Of a stretch of DNA of 64,000 bases, positions 42,613 through 50,950 are shown piece by piece; positions within the stretch are counted from its first letter, which is position 1, and each line of letters opens with the position of its first letter. The stretch lies in IMG/VR virus record IMGVR_UViG_3300028374_000002, positions 1 to 64,000 of that record. One strand, 5' to 3'. Source of the DNA: a virus. The position numbers and the translations under genes are program-made. The notes under the pieces were generated by a model, which was given only the letters and a program-made list of their open reading frames with translations, was not told the DNA's origin and made no database searches.

Positions 42613-45600
42613 TTATTCTACAATTAATTTGTGTGTAGTCGTCTGAGTTTGATAGGTCAGTCTAATTAGATAAACACCAGTGTTCAGACTGCTTGTATTT
42701 AGTTTTAATTCTGATGTAGATATACGTTCATTTTGAATCTCTATATTTTGACCTATGACATTAAAAACTGAAACCTTTAATTCGTTGTTGAAATATGGAT
42801 TATGCGTAATATATACAAATCCCGAATTTGAAGGGTTTGGATAAAGTTGTGTACTTGCTATCCTCTCGTCTTGGGATGTACATAAAGTGCTATCTTGTTC
42901 AAACATAATTTTAAATCTATCTGAATTTACAGAACCTGGTATTGAAGAGTCAATATCAAAAGCAATATCGTTTTCACCTTCATTCAATTGATGATCCTCT
43001 TCAGTGTAAGTATCTCTTAAGAATACATCATAATCTGGCATGTTTTCAACTTCAATATTCATGATATAATCTACATCTCTGTAATTGTCAATCCAAAAGC
43101 TAAATACATCATCGTCTTTAGGAAAAGGTCTTTTTTCGATAGCTAAATAATTTCCATCAGATTGAATTCCGATAGTTTCATCATCATTCCAGAATTTTAA
43201 AGCATCATCAGGACCAGCTTCTTCATTGTAAGTAGCATCAAATTTAAATCTTACACCATCCATCAATTCATTATTAGAGATACTGAAGATATTTAAATCT
43301 ATTTTTGAGGTAGGAACGTCTCTGAAAACTTCATTAGTTGAAGTACTGTCTGTTTTAAATTCTTCTTTAAAAGTCAATGAAGGGGCTTCATTTTCTGGAA
43401 CGACACTATTAGTCTGAACAAATACAGATTGATTGACTTGTAAATAGCGAAATTTTTCTGGACTTATATTAGGAATATTAGGGACGTATTCTATAGGTTC
43501 AGAACTTAAATCAACTGTAACATAACCACCTCTATCACCAATATTTGGTTTATAAGCATAGTAAAACCTTTTGCCCAAATGTGTTGAACTATTTTTTAGA
43601 GTTGCTTTCATATCAACTTCAGCTTGGTATGGATTACCAATTAAAGAAAAACCTTCTGGATTAGGATTTAAATCATCATTTATGTTTACATCACCAGTCA
43701 AAATAGTCCCCAAAGATCTCAATCTTGTATCATCGCCTTTAGCTAAATTATTTAAATACATATTTGTGCCTCTATCACCCCTAATCAAAATTCCGTAGGC
43801 TTTACCAGCTTCTAAAGTGTTTGTGTTTGTATTGGAAATTGTTGACCAAATCCCATTTTGTGAATTCCAAGAAAATAGAGATGGATTTCCAGTGCGTGTG
43901 GCATCAAGTCCATTAGCACCAGTTGTACTGCCTGTAATGTGTGTGCCATAACCAGGATTTGGGTCTTTATTTTCTTCGTAATCATTAACTGTATTGTTAA
44001 CCCCTTCTTGCCAGTTTTCATTTATGGAAGTTGTGGTATTTACAGAAGTGGTCATAAATCTAAAAGCTCTATTTCCCATAGGAATGTAACGTTCAATCAT
44101 AACCTCACCAACTATAGTATTATCATTTTCAATTTCACTAATAATAGCTGTGTGAGTAGCATTAGATTTAAAAGTTACTAGGTTATTATCTGGAATAGCA
44201 TGGTCATAATTTGTGATTAAATCACCAGTTATTAAATTTAAACTACCTAACACATTTACATTACCAGATACTAGATTTAAGCTGTGACCGTTATCGATAG
44301 TCAAGCTGTATACTGAAGTAGTACTATCTGTAGAAAAATTCTGAATTCCAGCTCCTTTAAATGCCAAAGTTGAGTTTCCTGGATTATAGGTACCATTATT
44401 TTCAAAATCACCATAAATATCAATTTGAGATTCATTGGTTTGTGAGACACTAGCACCATTAGCGATCAACAAATTTTTAATTTCTACATTCTCTGAAAAA
44501 ATGGGATCATTTGGTGTGATATTAATCACAATATCACTATTTCTATCAGGGAAGCCATTACTCCAATTGTTTATATTTTCAGCATCAGTAGAAACTACAC
44601 CAATCCAAACGGTTGGCTCTGGTGTACAATCTTCTATACCAACTGTTCCGTTAAACACCCAATTTCTGTCTGGGGGAATTTCTGAGAAACTAGGGATTGT
44701 AATTGCACTTTCATTGTTGGCAGTAATTCTACCTCCCCATCCAGCAACTTCTCCATTTAGGATAATTTTATTACAACCTGAGCTGGATTCTATAAGGCCA
44801 GCATGACTTGTTAAGTTATTAAAAATGATTTCTTCACCGAATTGAATTGTGCCCGTAGAATTGATTACAGTACTTCCAATAATTTCAAAACCAGCATTAG
44901 CTGCAATTTTACCACTCCACACTTTTAAATCACAATTGACAATAAAACTGTTTTCGACAATAAGTTCGGCATTGTTAGAATTGCTTTCTAGATCTCCTAA
45001 AATGGTTAAATCACCAGAAATATTAGCGTATGAATCATTTCTGAATTTTTGAGAGAAATTTATCGTTCCAGAAGAATTGATAGAACCATTACTGTTGGCA
45101 AGATTGTCTTCAAAAGTTGTAGAACCTTCATTATTTAAAGTAAATCCATTGCCCATTTGTTCATACGAACCAGAATTAACATTAAGGACACTACCAGTAT
45201 AAACGTTGATAAGACCACTGTCAAAGTTGGTACCGCCACCAACTAAATTTGTTGATGCCCCATCATAGGAATTTAAAGTACCATTTTGTAATTTTACTAC
45301 AGTAGTAAGTGTACCGTAATTATTTATTACAGAATTATTTTTAATTAAAATCGTAGATTGAGTTCCATGATTAAAATTTCCGTAATTATTAAGTGTTAAA
45401 TTATTTCCGCTATTTGGCCAGTTAAGACCTTGTGAGTTAAATGTTACGCCTTCACCAATACATAATGTTCCATTGTTTCCAATATCTTTCCAATTAGCAT
45501 TGTACGTAAAGTTACCACTTAAACATATTGTTTTATTATTCAAATTACCAGTAGGCCAATCATCATCAGAATCATCAATGACATAATCACAATCGCAATC

Positions 45601-45756
45601 CAAATTTATATCTTGAGAATTTGATTTAATATTAATTAAAACATCACTATTTCTATCAGATTTATTGTTGACTAATTGTTGGTCTTGTGCCATTGAGACA
45701 ATGGATGTCATCAAACCAATTATCAAATAAATCATTACTTTTCTAAATTTATTCAT
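42613..45756 (-). CDS. Secreted repeat protein with type IX secretion C-terminal sorting domain
   Basis: 1047 residues. Signal peptide (MNKFRKVMIYLIIGLMTSIV, SMAQ). Residues 60-380 are made of short strands with N-G-T-L and N-N-Y-G steps that look like a right-handed beta-helix. About 385-480 repeats the start (DRNSDIVINI; GDFENNGTYNPGNSTLAFKG), followed by a long beta-sandwich part. The last 75 residues are a T9SS type A sorting domain (QLYPNPSNSG, KVSVFNVIGQ, NTGVYLIRLTYQ, THKLIVE). Such proteins are carried to the cell surface by T9SS in Bacteroidota. Codon use seems less AT-rich than in neighbouring genes, consistent with recent transfer from the host. Confidence 0.9.
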   Translation of the reverse strand: MNKFRKVMIYLIIGLMTSIVSMAQDQQLVNNKSDRNSDVLINIKSNSQDINLDCDCDYVIDDSDDDWPTGNLNNKTICLSGNFTYNANWKDIGNNGTLCIGEGVTFNSQGLNWPNSGNNLTLNNYGNFNHGTQSTILIKNNSVINNYGTLTTVVKLQNGTLNSYDGASTNLVGGGTNFDSGLINVYTGSVLNVNSGSYEQMGNGFTLNNEGSTTFEDNLANSNGSINSSGTINFSQKFRNDSYANISGDLTILGDLESNSNNAELIVENSFIVNCDLKVWSGKIAANAGFEIIGSTVINSTGTIQFGEEIIFNNLTSHAGLIESSSGCNKIILNGEVAGWGGRITANNESAITIPSFSEIPPDRNWVFNGTVGIEDCTPEPTVWIGVVSTDAENINNWSNGFPDRNSDIVINITPNDPIFSENVEIKNLLIANGASVSQTNESQIDIYGDFENNGTYNPGNSTLAFKGAGIQNFSTDSTTSVYSLTIDNGHSLNLVSGNVNVLGSLNLITGDLITNYDHAIPDNNLVTFKSNATHTAIISEIENDNTIVGEVMIERYIPMGNRAFRFMTTSVNTTTSINENWQEGVNNTVNDYEENKDPNPGYGTHITGSTTGANGLDATRTGNPSLFSWNSQNGIWSTISNTNTNTLEAGKAYGILIRGDRGTNMYLNNLAKGDDTRLRSLGTILTGDVNINDDLNPNPEGFSLIGNPYQAEVDMKATLKNSSTHLGKRFYYAYKPNIGDRGGYVTVDLSSEPIEYVPNIPNISPEKFRYLQVNQSVFVQTNSVVPENEAPSLTFKEEFKTDSTSTNEVFRDVPTSKIDLNIFSISNNELMDGVRFKFDATYNEEAGPDDALKFWNDDETIGIQSDGNYLAIEKRPFPKDDDVFSFWIDNYRDVDYIMNIEVENMPDYDVFLRDTYTEEDHQLNEGENDIAFDIDSSIPGSVNSDRFKIMFEQDSTLCTSQDERIASTQLYPNPSNSGFVYITHNPYFNNELKVSVFNVIGQNIEIQNERISTSELKLNTSSLNTGVYLIRLTYQTQTTTHKLIVE

Positions 45757-45819
45757 TTTTTTTAATTATTTTTATTTCCCGCACTATCAAATACCCTAGT
45801 GTATTAGTGTTCTATGTAA

Positions 45820-46041
45820 CTATATTGGTAGGTATACCCCTACTTTAAAATTAATATCAAAATCTGTCTTATTTATTGTTAGATAAAATTCTTTTGCTTT
45901 ACCTAGCGTTGTTTTTTCTTTTTTACACCAAAGGACTATAATAAAATCATCAACAATCCCTCTTACTTCGCAATATGAAATATTATTTATATTGTTTTCA
46001 TTGTAATACTTTTTAAACTTCAATCCTTTCTTAAGCTTCAT
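45820..46041 (-). CDS. Hypothetical basic protein (73 aa)
   Basis: Unrecognised. MKLKKGLKFKKYYNENNINN, then a strand-rich body (DDFIIVLWCKKEKTTLGKAK) ending KVGVYLPI; the layout could be a small SH3-like fold. Leftward operon with 46061. Confidence 0.5.
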   Translation of the reverse strand: MKLKKGLKFKKYYNENNINNISYCEVRGIVDDFIIVLWCKKEKTTLGKAKEFYLTINKTDFDINFKVGVYLPI

Positions 46042-46060
46042 AATTCAAATATTATTAATA

Positions 46061-46231
46061 CTAACCAAGTAATTGTACACGATAAGTTCTGCCCTTATCA
46101 TCTTCCCAAACACTTCTACAATTAATCATGTTTATTTCATCACCGTGTACATTTCGAACATGTCTTAGGTTCAGGCTTTTTGCCTTCTCTATAGTTATAA
46201 CACAAAATGTTCTTAGATACAAATTAAACAT
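46061..46231 (-). CDS. Small protein (56 aa)
   Basis: Open frame whose ATG overlaps the stop of the gene at 46224 by eight bases. Product MFNLYLRTFCVITIEKAKSL, RHVRNVHGDEINMINCRSVW, ending RVQLLG. Unrecognised; overlap and length support a real gene. Confidence 0.45.
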   Translation of the reverse strand: MFNLYLRTFCVITIEKAKSLNLRHVRNVHGDEINMINCRSVWEDDKGRTYRVQLLG

Positions 46232-46427
46232 ATTGGCTTAATGTATCAATAGCGTTTTCAATTTCCCTTTTACCACTCTCAAGTCCATCAGTTGCTTCAT
46301 CAAAACTCTCTAATAATTCACTAAGCTCACTAAATAAATCACGAAGCTTATCTCTTTCTTTTGAAATTACAATCTTTGATTCTTCAATACCTGATAATAC
46401 CTTGTCTAATTCTTCTTTAGTTACCAT
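46224..46427 (-). CDS. Small coiled-coil protein (67 aa)
   Basis: Almost entirely heptad-patterned helix (KEELDKVLSGIEESKIVISK, then LRDLFSELSELLESFDEA). Unrecognised; may be a dimeric adaptor. A TATATTTG box lies about 62 bases upstream. Confidence 0.55.
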   Translation of the reverse strand: MVTKEELDKVLSGIEESKIVISKERDKLRDLFSELSELLESFDEATDGLESGKREIENAIDTLSQYV

Positions 46428-46578
46428 ATCTAGTTAATACTTTATTTTGCCTACTCTATTAAGTTTTCGGCTTCTCTTATTTAGAGTACAAATATAGCAA
46501 TGTTTTTTGGATTACAGAAAGATTACTATATTTTTTATATTCATTTCTGTGTAATTAGATTCATTTGAAGCATTTGTT

Positions 46579-47799
46579 TTACCATATGTTTTTAAATCCT
46601 CTTTTCATTAACCATTCCCTTGCTAATTCTAACCTCTTAGTCTCATTTATTATAGAACTTACAACTAAGTTATAAGTCTCTCTAGATTCTAAGTATCTCT
46701 TATACTTATCATAAGACTCAAAATTATCTTCGATATCTTCTAAAGACATATCTTTAGCTAAAGAATAGTTTTTCATAGATAATATAAATGGTGCATCTTT
46801 ATTACCTTTGAGGTGATTTACTGCATATTCTTTCAATGATAAGCCCTTATACTTATTATATTCATTTTCTAAATATTCAACTCTGTCTTTTGTATAGGAT
46901 TTTACAACGGAAACCAATCTATCTATTCTATCGATAGATTCTATATCTTCCTCTGGTATCTCTGAGATAAGATCATCTATATCATCATTTAAAATATGTT
47001 TTATAAGGATATTTTCTCTGTATAAATCATCTGTTAAAAGTCCGTGTAAATTTCTATACCATTCAGTTTTAACTTTCAATACTATACCTTCCATTTCAAC
47101 AACCCATCCTTCTTTATTCTCAACAGTCTTGGCTAATTCAATAATATCATCTAATGTATAACATTCAAATTCAGCTTTCTTTATATTAACCCCACTTATA
47201 TCGATATACTCACCAGTCAAGTTGTTACGTAATTTTAGTAGAATAAGTTCTTCTTTCATATATCTTAAAACTATTCTATTAGAAGGTGCTACATATTCAA
47301 ATATAGGAACAATGTCATTGTCTAAACAATCATTTACAAAGTTTTTTATTTCCTCATTATCATTATAAACTCTATTAATCCCATCGGCTTGTGAATTATC
47401 AAATCCTATCTTAGATTTGCCAACTATCTTGCCATTTGGTAGCTTTATAAAGGTGGCTAATGAACCATCTTCTTTATTATTGACATTTATAACATTATAA
47501 TCTTTAACAACATCATATAGAGTCTCTGGAACTTGGTTCAAGTTGAAAAACTTCTTTAGTAGCAAGTATCTTTTAAATAAACTACCATCTTCATTAAATA
47601 CAAATGTTAATCCTCTTAACTCATAGGCACTTATATCTGAATCTTCTCCAAAAGGTTTGGCGAAGTCTGACCATTGTGCTAGTCTATAGTTAAATACAGA
47701 AATATTAAAACCTTCAACATTTACTTTAGTTTCATAAAATGCGGAATCTACTAGATTACACAAATCAACACATTGTTTATAAGTTATTAATTCTGACAT
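46579..47799 (-). CDS. rnlA: RNA ligase 1 (T4 Rnl1-like)
   Basis: 406 residues with the ATG at 47799 (MSELITYKQCVDLC); an upstream TTG start at 47823 is less likely. Nucleotidyl-transferase motifs: Lys109 in NNKEDGSLATF (motif I), YELRGLTFVF before it, VPIFEYVAPSNRIVLRY (III/IIIa), GWVVEMEGIVLKVKTEWY (IV-V), all in the same order as in T4 Rnl1, with the FNYRLAQWSDF start region. It seals 3'-OH/5'-phosphate RNA ends; T4 uses it to repair tRNA cut in the anticodon loop by host anticodon nuclease. No Pnkp gene is in this window. Confidence 0.93.
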   Translation of the reverse strand: MSELITYKQCVDLCNLVDSAFYETKVNVEGFNISVFNYRLAQWSDFAKPFGEDSDISAYELRGLTFVFNEDGSLFKRYLLLKKFFNLNQVPETLYDVVKDYNVINVNNKEDGSLATFIKLPNGKIVGKSKIGFDNSQADGINRVYNDNEEIKNFVNDCLDNDIVPIFEYVAPSNRIVLRYMKEELILLKLRNNLTGEYIDISGVNIKKAEFECYTLDDIIELAKTVENKEGWVVEMEGIVLKVKTEWYRNLHGLLTDDLYRENILIKHILNDDIDDLISEIPEEDIESIDRIDRLVSVVKSYTKDRVEYLENEYNKYKGLSLKEYAVNHLKGNKDAPFILSMKNYSLAKDMSLEDIEDNFESYDKYKRYLESRETYNLVVSSIINETKRLELAREWLMKRGFKNIW

Positions 47800-47867
47800 C
47801 TTTTTATTTTTAGTTGAAAACAAATATACAACTTTTTTATATATAAATTAAATAAAATATACTTATT

Positions 47868-48485
47868 ATGAAATTATACGAATTACTAAAAGAATATGGC
47901 ATACCAGCTAAAGAAGCCAAGCAGAGGTTGGCTAATAAACAAGTTAAAATAAATGGTGAAATAACTGGCGGGGAGTTTAGACTAGGTAATGTGACTGATG
48001 TTTATGACCAAGGATTTTTCTTAGAGGAATTATACTCTAAGACAGATTACTCTAAATATTCTAAACAAATAATATTCTTTGGTTTAGAGAATTTATTTGG
48101 TAGTAACATAGAAAATGAGGTGGTTGACTTTTTAGCAGACTATAAAATGATAGAAATAGCAAAAGAAAATGTTATATTTCTAAAAATAGACAAGGGAATT
48201 CAAAAAACAAGGCTTAACGTAACATACCATATAGAATCAGAATCTAATTTTGATAGAGAGTATGAAATGCCAAAAGAAATAGATGAGTCTGATATACTTA
48301 ATAAGTTAAAGTCTGATCTAGAAAAGGTAGAAACACAATTATCAAATAAAGGATTTGTGGACAATGCACCATCTTTTAAGGTTGAAGCGGCTAGAAAAAG
48401 ACTAGAGAACATAAAATCAAAAATTGACGAAATAACTAAAAATGAGAAAGTATATTCATTTGAAAGATTTAACAAGCTAAAATAA
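47868..48485 (+). CDS. S4-like plus ValRS-type tRNA-arm protein
   Basis: 205 residues. Residues 1-35 (MKLYELLKEYGIPAKEAKQR, LANKQVKINGE) read as an S4-type RNA-binding alpha-L motif. Residues 145-195 (DLEKVETQLSNKGFVDNAPS, KVEAARKRLENIKSKIDEI) match the C-terminal coiled-coil tRNA-binding arm of valyl-tRNA synthetase, including the L-S-N-x-x-F-x-x-x-A-P motif. No catalytic aminoacylation domain is present. It therefore looks like a stand-alone tRNA or rRNA binder. Transcribed divergently from the RNA ligase, 69 bases apart. Confidence 0.68.
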   Translation: MKLYELLKEYGIPAKEAKQRLANKQVKINGEITGGEFRLGNVTDVYDQGFFLEELYSKTDYSKYSKQIIFFGLENLFGSNIENEVVDFLADYKMIEIAKENVIFLKIDKGIQKTRLNVTYHIESESNFDREYEMPKEIDESDILNKLKSDLEKVETQLSNKGFVDNAPSFKVEAARKRLENIKSKIDEITKNEKVYSFERFNKLK

Positions 48486-48514
48486 GAAAACCCACCTATA
48501 ATAAGTGGGTTCTC
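48486..48514. terminator. Intrinsic terminator
   Basis: 7-bp stem aacccac/gtgggtt after the 47868 gene, with a weak T-run; it is weaker than the other terminators in the window. Confidence 0.5.
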
Positions 48515-48540
48515 CATCGAGTAATTAAAACCATTAAAAA

Positions 48541-48957
48541 TTACCCAATCATTTGCTCTAGGTTAGCATTTCTATTTATCATCTTATCACCACCTAATTC
48601 TTTTTTTATCATAGAAACTCTGCATTTTAAATTTCTGTCACTATCACAACTCGTTATAACAGGATATATACTGTTTCTAGGCTTAATATTAGAGATAGTT
48701 CTCTTATGACCGAATCTGTCTGTAAAAGACATTCCAATTACATTTTGTGTAAATCCAACTTTCCTACATAACATTCTTTGTATTTCATAATTTTTACCAA
48801 CATTTTTAGACAATGAGAGTTCGATGTTTATGTTGCAAGATAATACGTTGCTACTATGTTCACTTATTAAATATTCTAGACCTTCTCTTTTTGTAATATC
48901 AGAAATGGCTTTATCTATTTCTTTCTTGATACTGTCAATTTTAATTTTAGTAAGCAT
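48541..48957 (-). CDS. Hypothetical phage protein (138 aa)
   Basis: The C-terminal half follows a pattern often seen in small phage proteins: VIGMSFTDRFGHKRTISNIK, then PRNSIYPVI. Family role unknown. The N-terminal half is helical. A TATATTTG box is 25 bases before the ATG. Confidence 0.55.
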   Translation of the reverse strand: MLTKIKIDSIKKEIDKAISDITKREGLEYLISEHSSNVLSCNINIELSLSKNVGKNYEIQRMLCRKVGFTQNVIGMSFTDRFGHKRTISNIKPRNSIYPVITSCDSDRNLKCRVSMIKKELGGDKMINRNANLEQMIG

Positions 48958-49033
48958 TGTGTATATTTTTTAAGTTGAATACAAATATATAACATAATAT
49001 GGTATATACAAAGTATTTGTGCTATTATTTAAA

Positions 49034-49069
49034 AATACTCCCTTGTTATATCTAAAACAAGGGAGTATT
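49034..49069. terminator. Bidirectional intrinsic terminator
   Basis: 14-bp perfect stem aatactcccttgtt/aacaagggagtatt with a short loop and A/T runs. It ends the M42 peptidase gene on the minus strand. Confidence 0.78.
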
Positions 49070-49074
49070 AGTTT

Positions 49075-50148
49075 TTAGACTATGAAGTCAGATTTTAGTT
49101 CCTTTAGTGTAGCAAGAAATACTTTTATAGCATTATCAACATCATCCTTGTGTGACATCTCAACTGTTGAGTGCATATACTTAAGTGGTGTTGCAATCAT
49201 GGCAGTTTCTATACCTTCTCTAAAAAAAGATAATGTATCATTACCAATAGATCCAATTTCGATTTGTAGTGGTATTTTATTTTCTTTTGCAACATTTCTT
49301 ATCAAAGCATTAATCCTTTTAGAATTCTGGTGTGTATAATGGACACTTGGTCCCTTACCACCTATAACATCACCGTGCTTAGCTTTATTATAAGAAGGTG
49401 TCGTTGTGTTGTGGCAAACATCATGCACTAATGCTAAATTAGGTCTTATTTTCTTGGCCATATGATTTGCACCCTCTAGTCCAACTTCTTCTTGGGAAGA
49501 ATTCACGACATAAAGGTCAAAATCAAGTTGTATTTTTTTACTAACAACAAGCCTTGCTACCTCTGCAATAATAAATCCACCAATCTTGTTATCCACACTT
49601 TTACAAGTGTAGTAATCTCCAATCATAGAGAATTTAGTATCATTTGTAATCAGATTACCCACTTCAACACCACTTTCCAAAACGGCATCCTTATCTTTTA
49701 ATCCTAAGTCAATATAAAGTTCGTGTTGATCAGGGCCATTTTCAACACTATTGTTTCTAGTATGAATAGCAGCCCACCCAAATACACCATTAGAAGTGTT
49801 TCCATTATGGTGGTGTATAATTACTGGTCTTGATGGTGCAATCATATTATCACTACCACCGTTTCTCTTAACTCTTAATAATCCACTATCTTCTATATGT
49901 GAAATCATCCATCCAATTTCATCAACATGTGCCTCTATGACAACTTTTTTTGCATCTGGTTTACCACATCTTATAATGCCATATGAACTATGATAAACAT
50001 CTCTGTGTATGTTTTCTCTGTCTATAAATTTAGACAAATATTCTTCCCATACATCTTGTGCTTCTTTTTCATTACCAGATGGTGAATGTGTGTTTAGATA
50101 ATTCTCTAAAAATCTTTTACTCTTCTTTCTCATTTTTGCTTTTTTCAA
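49075..50148 (-). CDS. M42-family metallo-aminopeptidase
   Basis: 357 residues, the normal size for the family. Two-metal-site residues in order: AHVDEIG (73-79, His and Asp), VDNKIGG (Asp), SSQEEVGLEGA (tandem Glu, the first catalytic), VHDVCHN (Asp) and MHSTVEM (His). The SDN...PSRPVI region forms the second domain. M42 enzymes are large cytoplasmic tetrahedral aminopeptidases that finish peptide breakdown. A phage copy is unexpected; with DnaK/DnaJ/GrpE it may recycle host protein to amino acids. Followed by a terminator; no signal peptide. Confidence 0.88.
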   Translation of the reverse strand: MKKAKMRKKSKRFLENYLNTHSPSGNEKEAQDVWEEYLSKFIDRENIHRDVYHSSYGIIRCGKPDAKKVVIEAHVDEIGWMISHIEDSGLLRVKRNGGSDNMIAPSRPVIIHHHNGNTSNGVFGWAAIHTRNNSVENGPDQHELYIDLGLKDKDAVLESGVEVGNLITNDTKFSMIGDYYTCKSVDNKIGGFIIAEVARLVVSKKIQLDFDLYVVNSSQEEVGLEGANHMAKKIRPNLALVHDVCHNTTTPSYNKAKHGDVIGGKGPSVHYTHQNSKRINALIRNVAKENKIPLQIEIGSIGNDTLSFFREGIETAMIATPLKYMHSTVEMSHKDDVDNAIKVFLATLKELKSDFIV

Positions 50149-50155
50149 TTTATAT

Positions 50156-50353
50156 TTAGTTTAAGTCTTTTAATAATGATTTAGCAGTCTTATACTGCCT
50201 TTCGCTTAGTATTCTTATATTTCGCTTGCCAATATTAACTTTTTCTAAGTATTTATTACTCTTTAATTGCTTTTTTAAGGATGTTAAGAAGGTATTTTCT
50301 CCTTTATAAGTTCTTATTTCTTTATTCAATTCTATCTTTTGTTCCAGTTCCAT
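50156..50353 (-). CDS. Small basic protein (65 aa)
   Basis: Unrecognised, helical and basic (RTYKGENTFLTSLKKQLKSN; LSERQYKTAKSLLKDLN). Seven bases before the peptidase gene; a TATATTTG box lies about 26 bases upstream of the ATG, so it leads that unit. Confidence 0.52.
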   Translation of the reverse strand: MELEQKIELNKEIRTYKGENTFLTSLKKQLKSNKYLEKVNIGKRNIRILSERQYKTAKSLLKDLN

Positions 50354-50463
50354 TATTTGTATGTGGTTAATATTCGTGCAAATATACTAAAAAATATAAA
50401 TAAGAACCTATAATATTAAACTTTTATACCATTTTATGTTATAATATAAAAATAAATACATAT

Positions 50464-50949
50464 ATGAAAATTTTAATTACACCAGATGATATAATAAAAA
50501 GAGGGTGTTGGGATTCCTATGTATATTACATTATTGGTTCAGACAAGGATGCCCATAAATTATTAGAGGACAATGAAGAGATTGATATGTCCGAAAATGA
50601 TGCACTTGTCATCGGTCTTCTAAAAGTTATTGAGACTAACAATCTAATACACAAGTTTAATACATACATAACAGAGATACTTAGCAACAAGTCTTCAAAG
50701 CAAGAAAAAACACTAATGATCAGAAAGAAAACATTAGATTTTGCATTAGAAAAGTTTTTAAACAAATTTCCCGATTATTGGAACCCCAATGATTACTGGT
50801 TAGTACCATTAGGGGAACTCAGAGTTTATATAGATAACATGAAGGTTAAGATAGATAATCTTGAAATTCATACTATATCTGAAAGAAACTTTGTGAGCGA
50901 ATTCTATACAACTAATAACGTTAAAAAGCTTCTAAAATTTAATTACTAA
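50464..50949 (+). CDS. Hypothetical protein (161 aa)
   Basis: Unrecognised. MKILITPDDIIKRGCWDSYV start and a helical body with a conserved-looking DYWNPNDYWLVPLGELRVYI. It leads the rightward thioredoxin reductase/GrpE/DnaJ run, with a one-base gap. Confidence 0.58.
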   Translation: MKILITPDDIIKRGCWDSYVYYIIGSDKDAHKLLEDNEEIDMSENDALVIGLLKVIETNNLIHKFNTYITEILSNKSSKQEKTLMIRKKTLDFALEKFLNKFPDYWNPNDYWLVPLGELRVYIDNMKVKIDNLEIHTISERNFVSEFYTTNNVKKLLKFNY

Positions 50950-50950
50950 T

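Noticed and set aside
47800-47823. TTG start of the RNA ligase at 47823
   Set aside because: The extra eight residues are Lys/Asn-rich and overlap the TATATTTG promoter box; ATG at 47799 aligns with T4 Rnl1.
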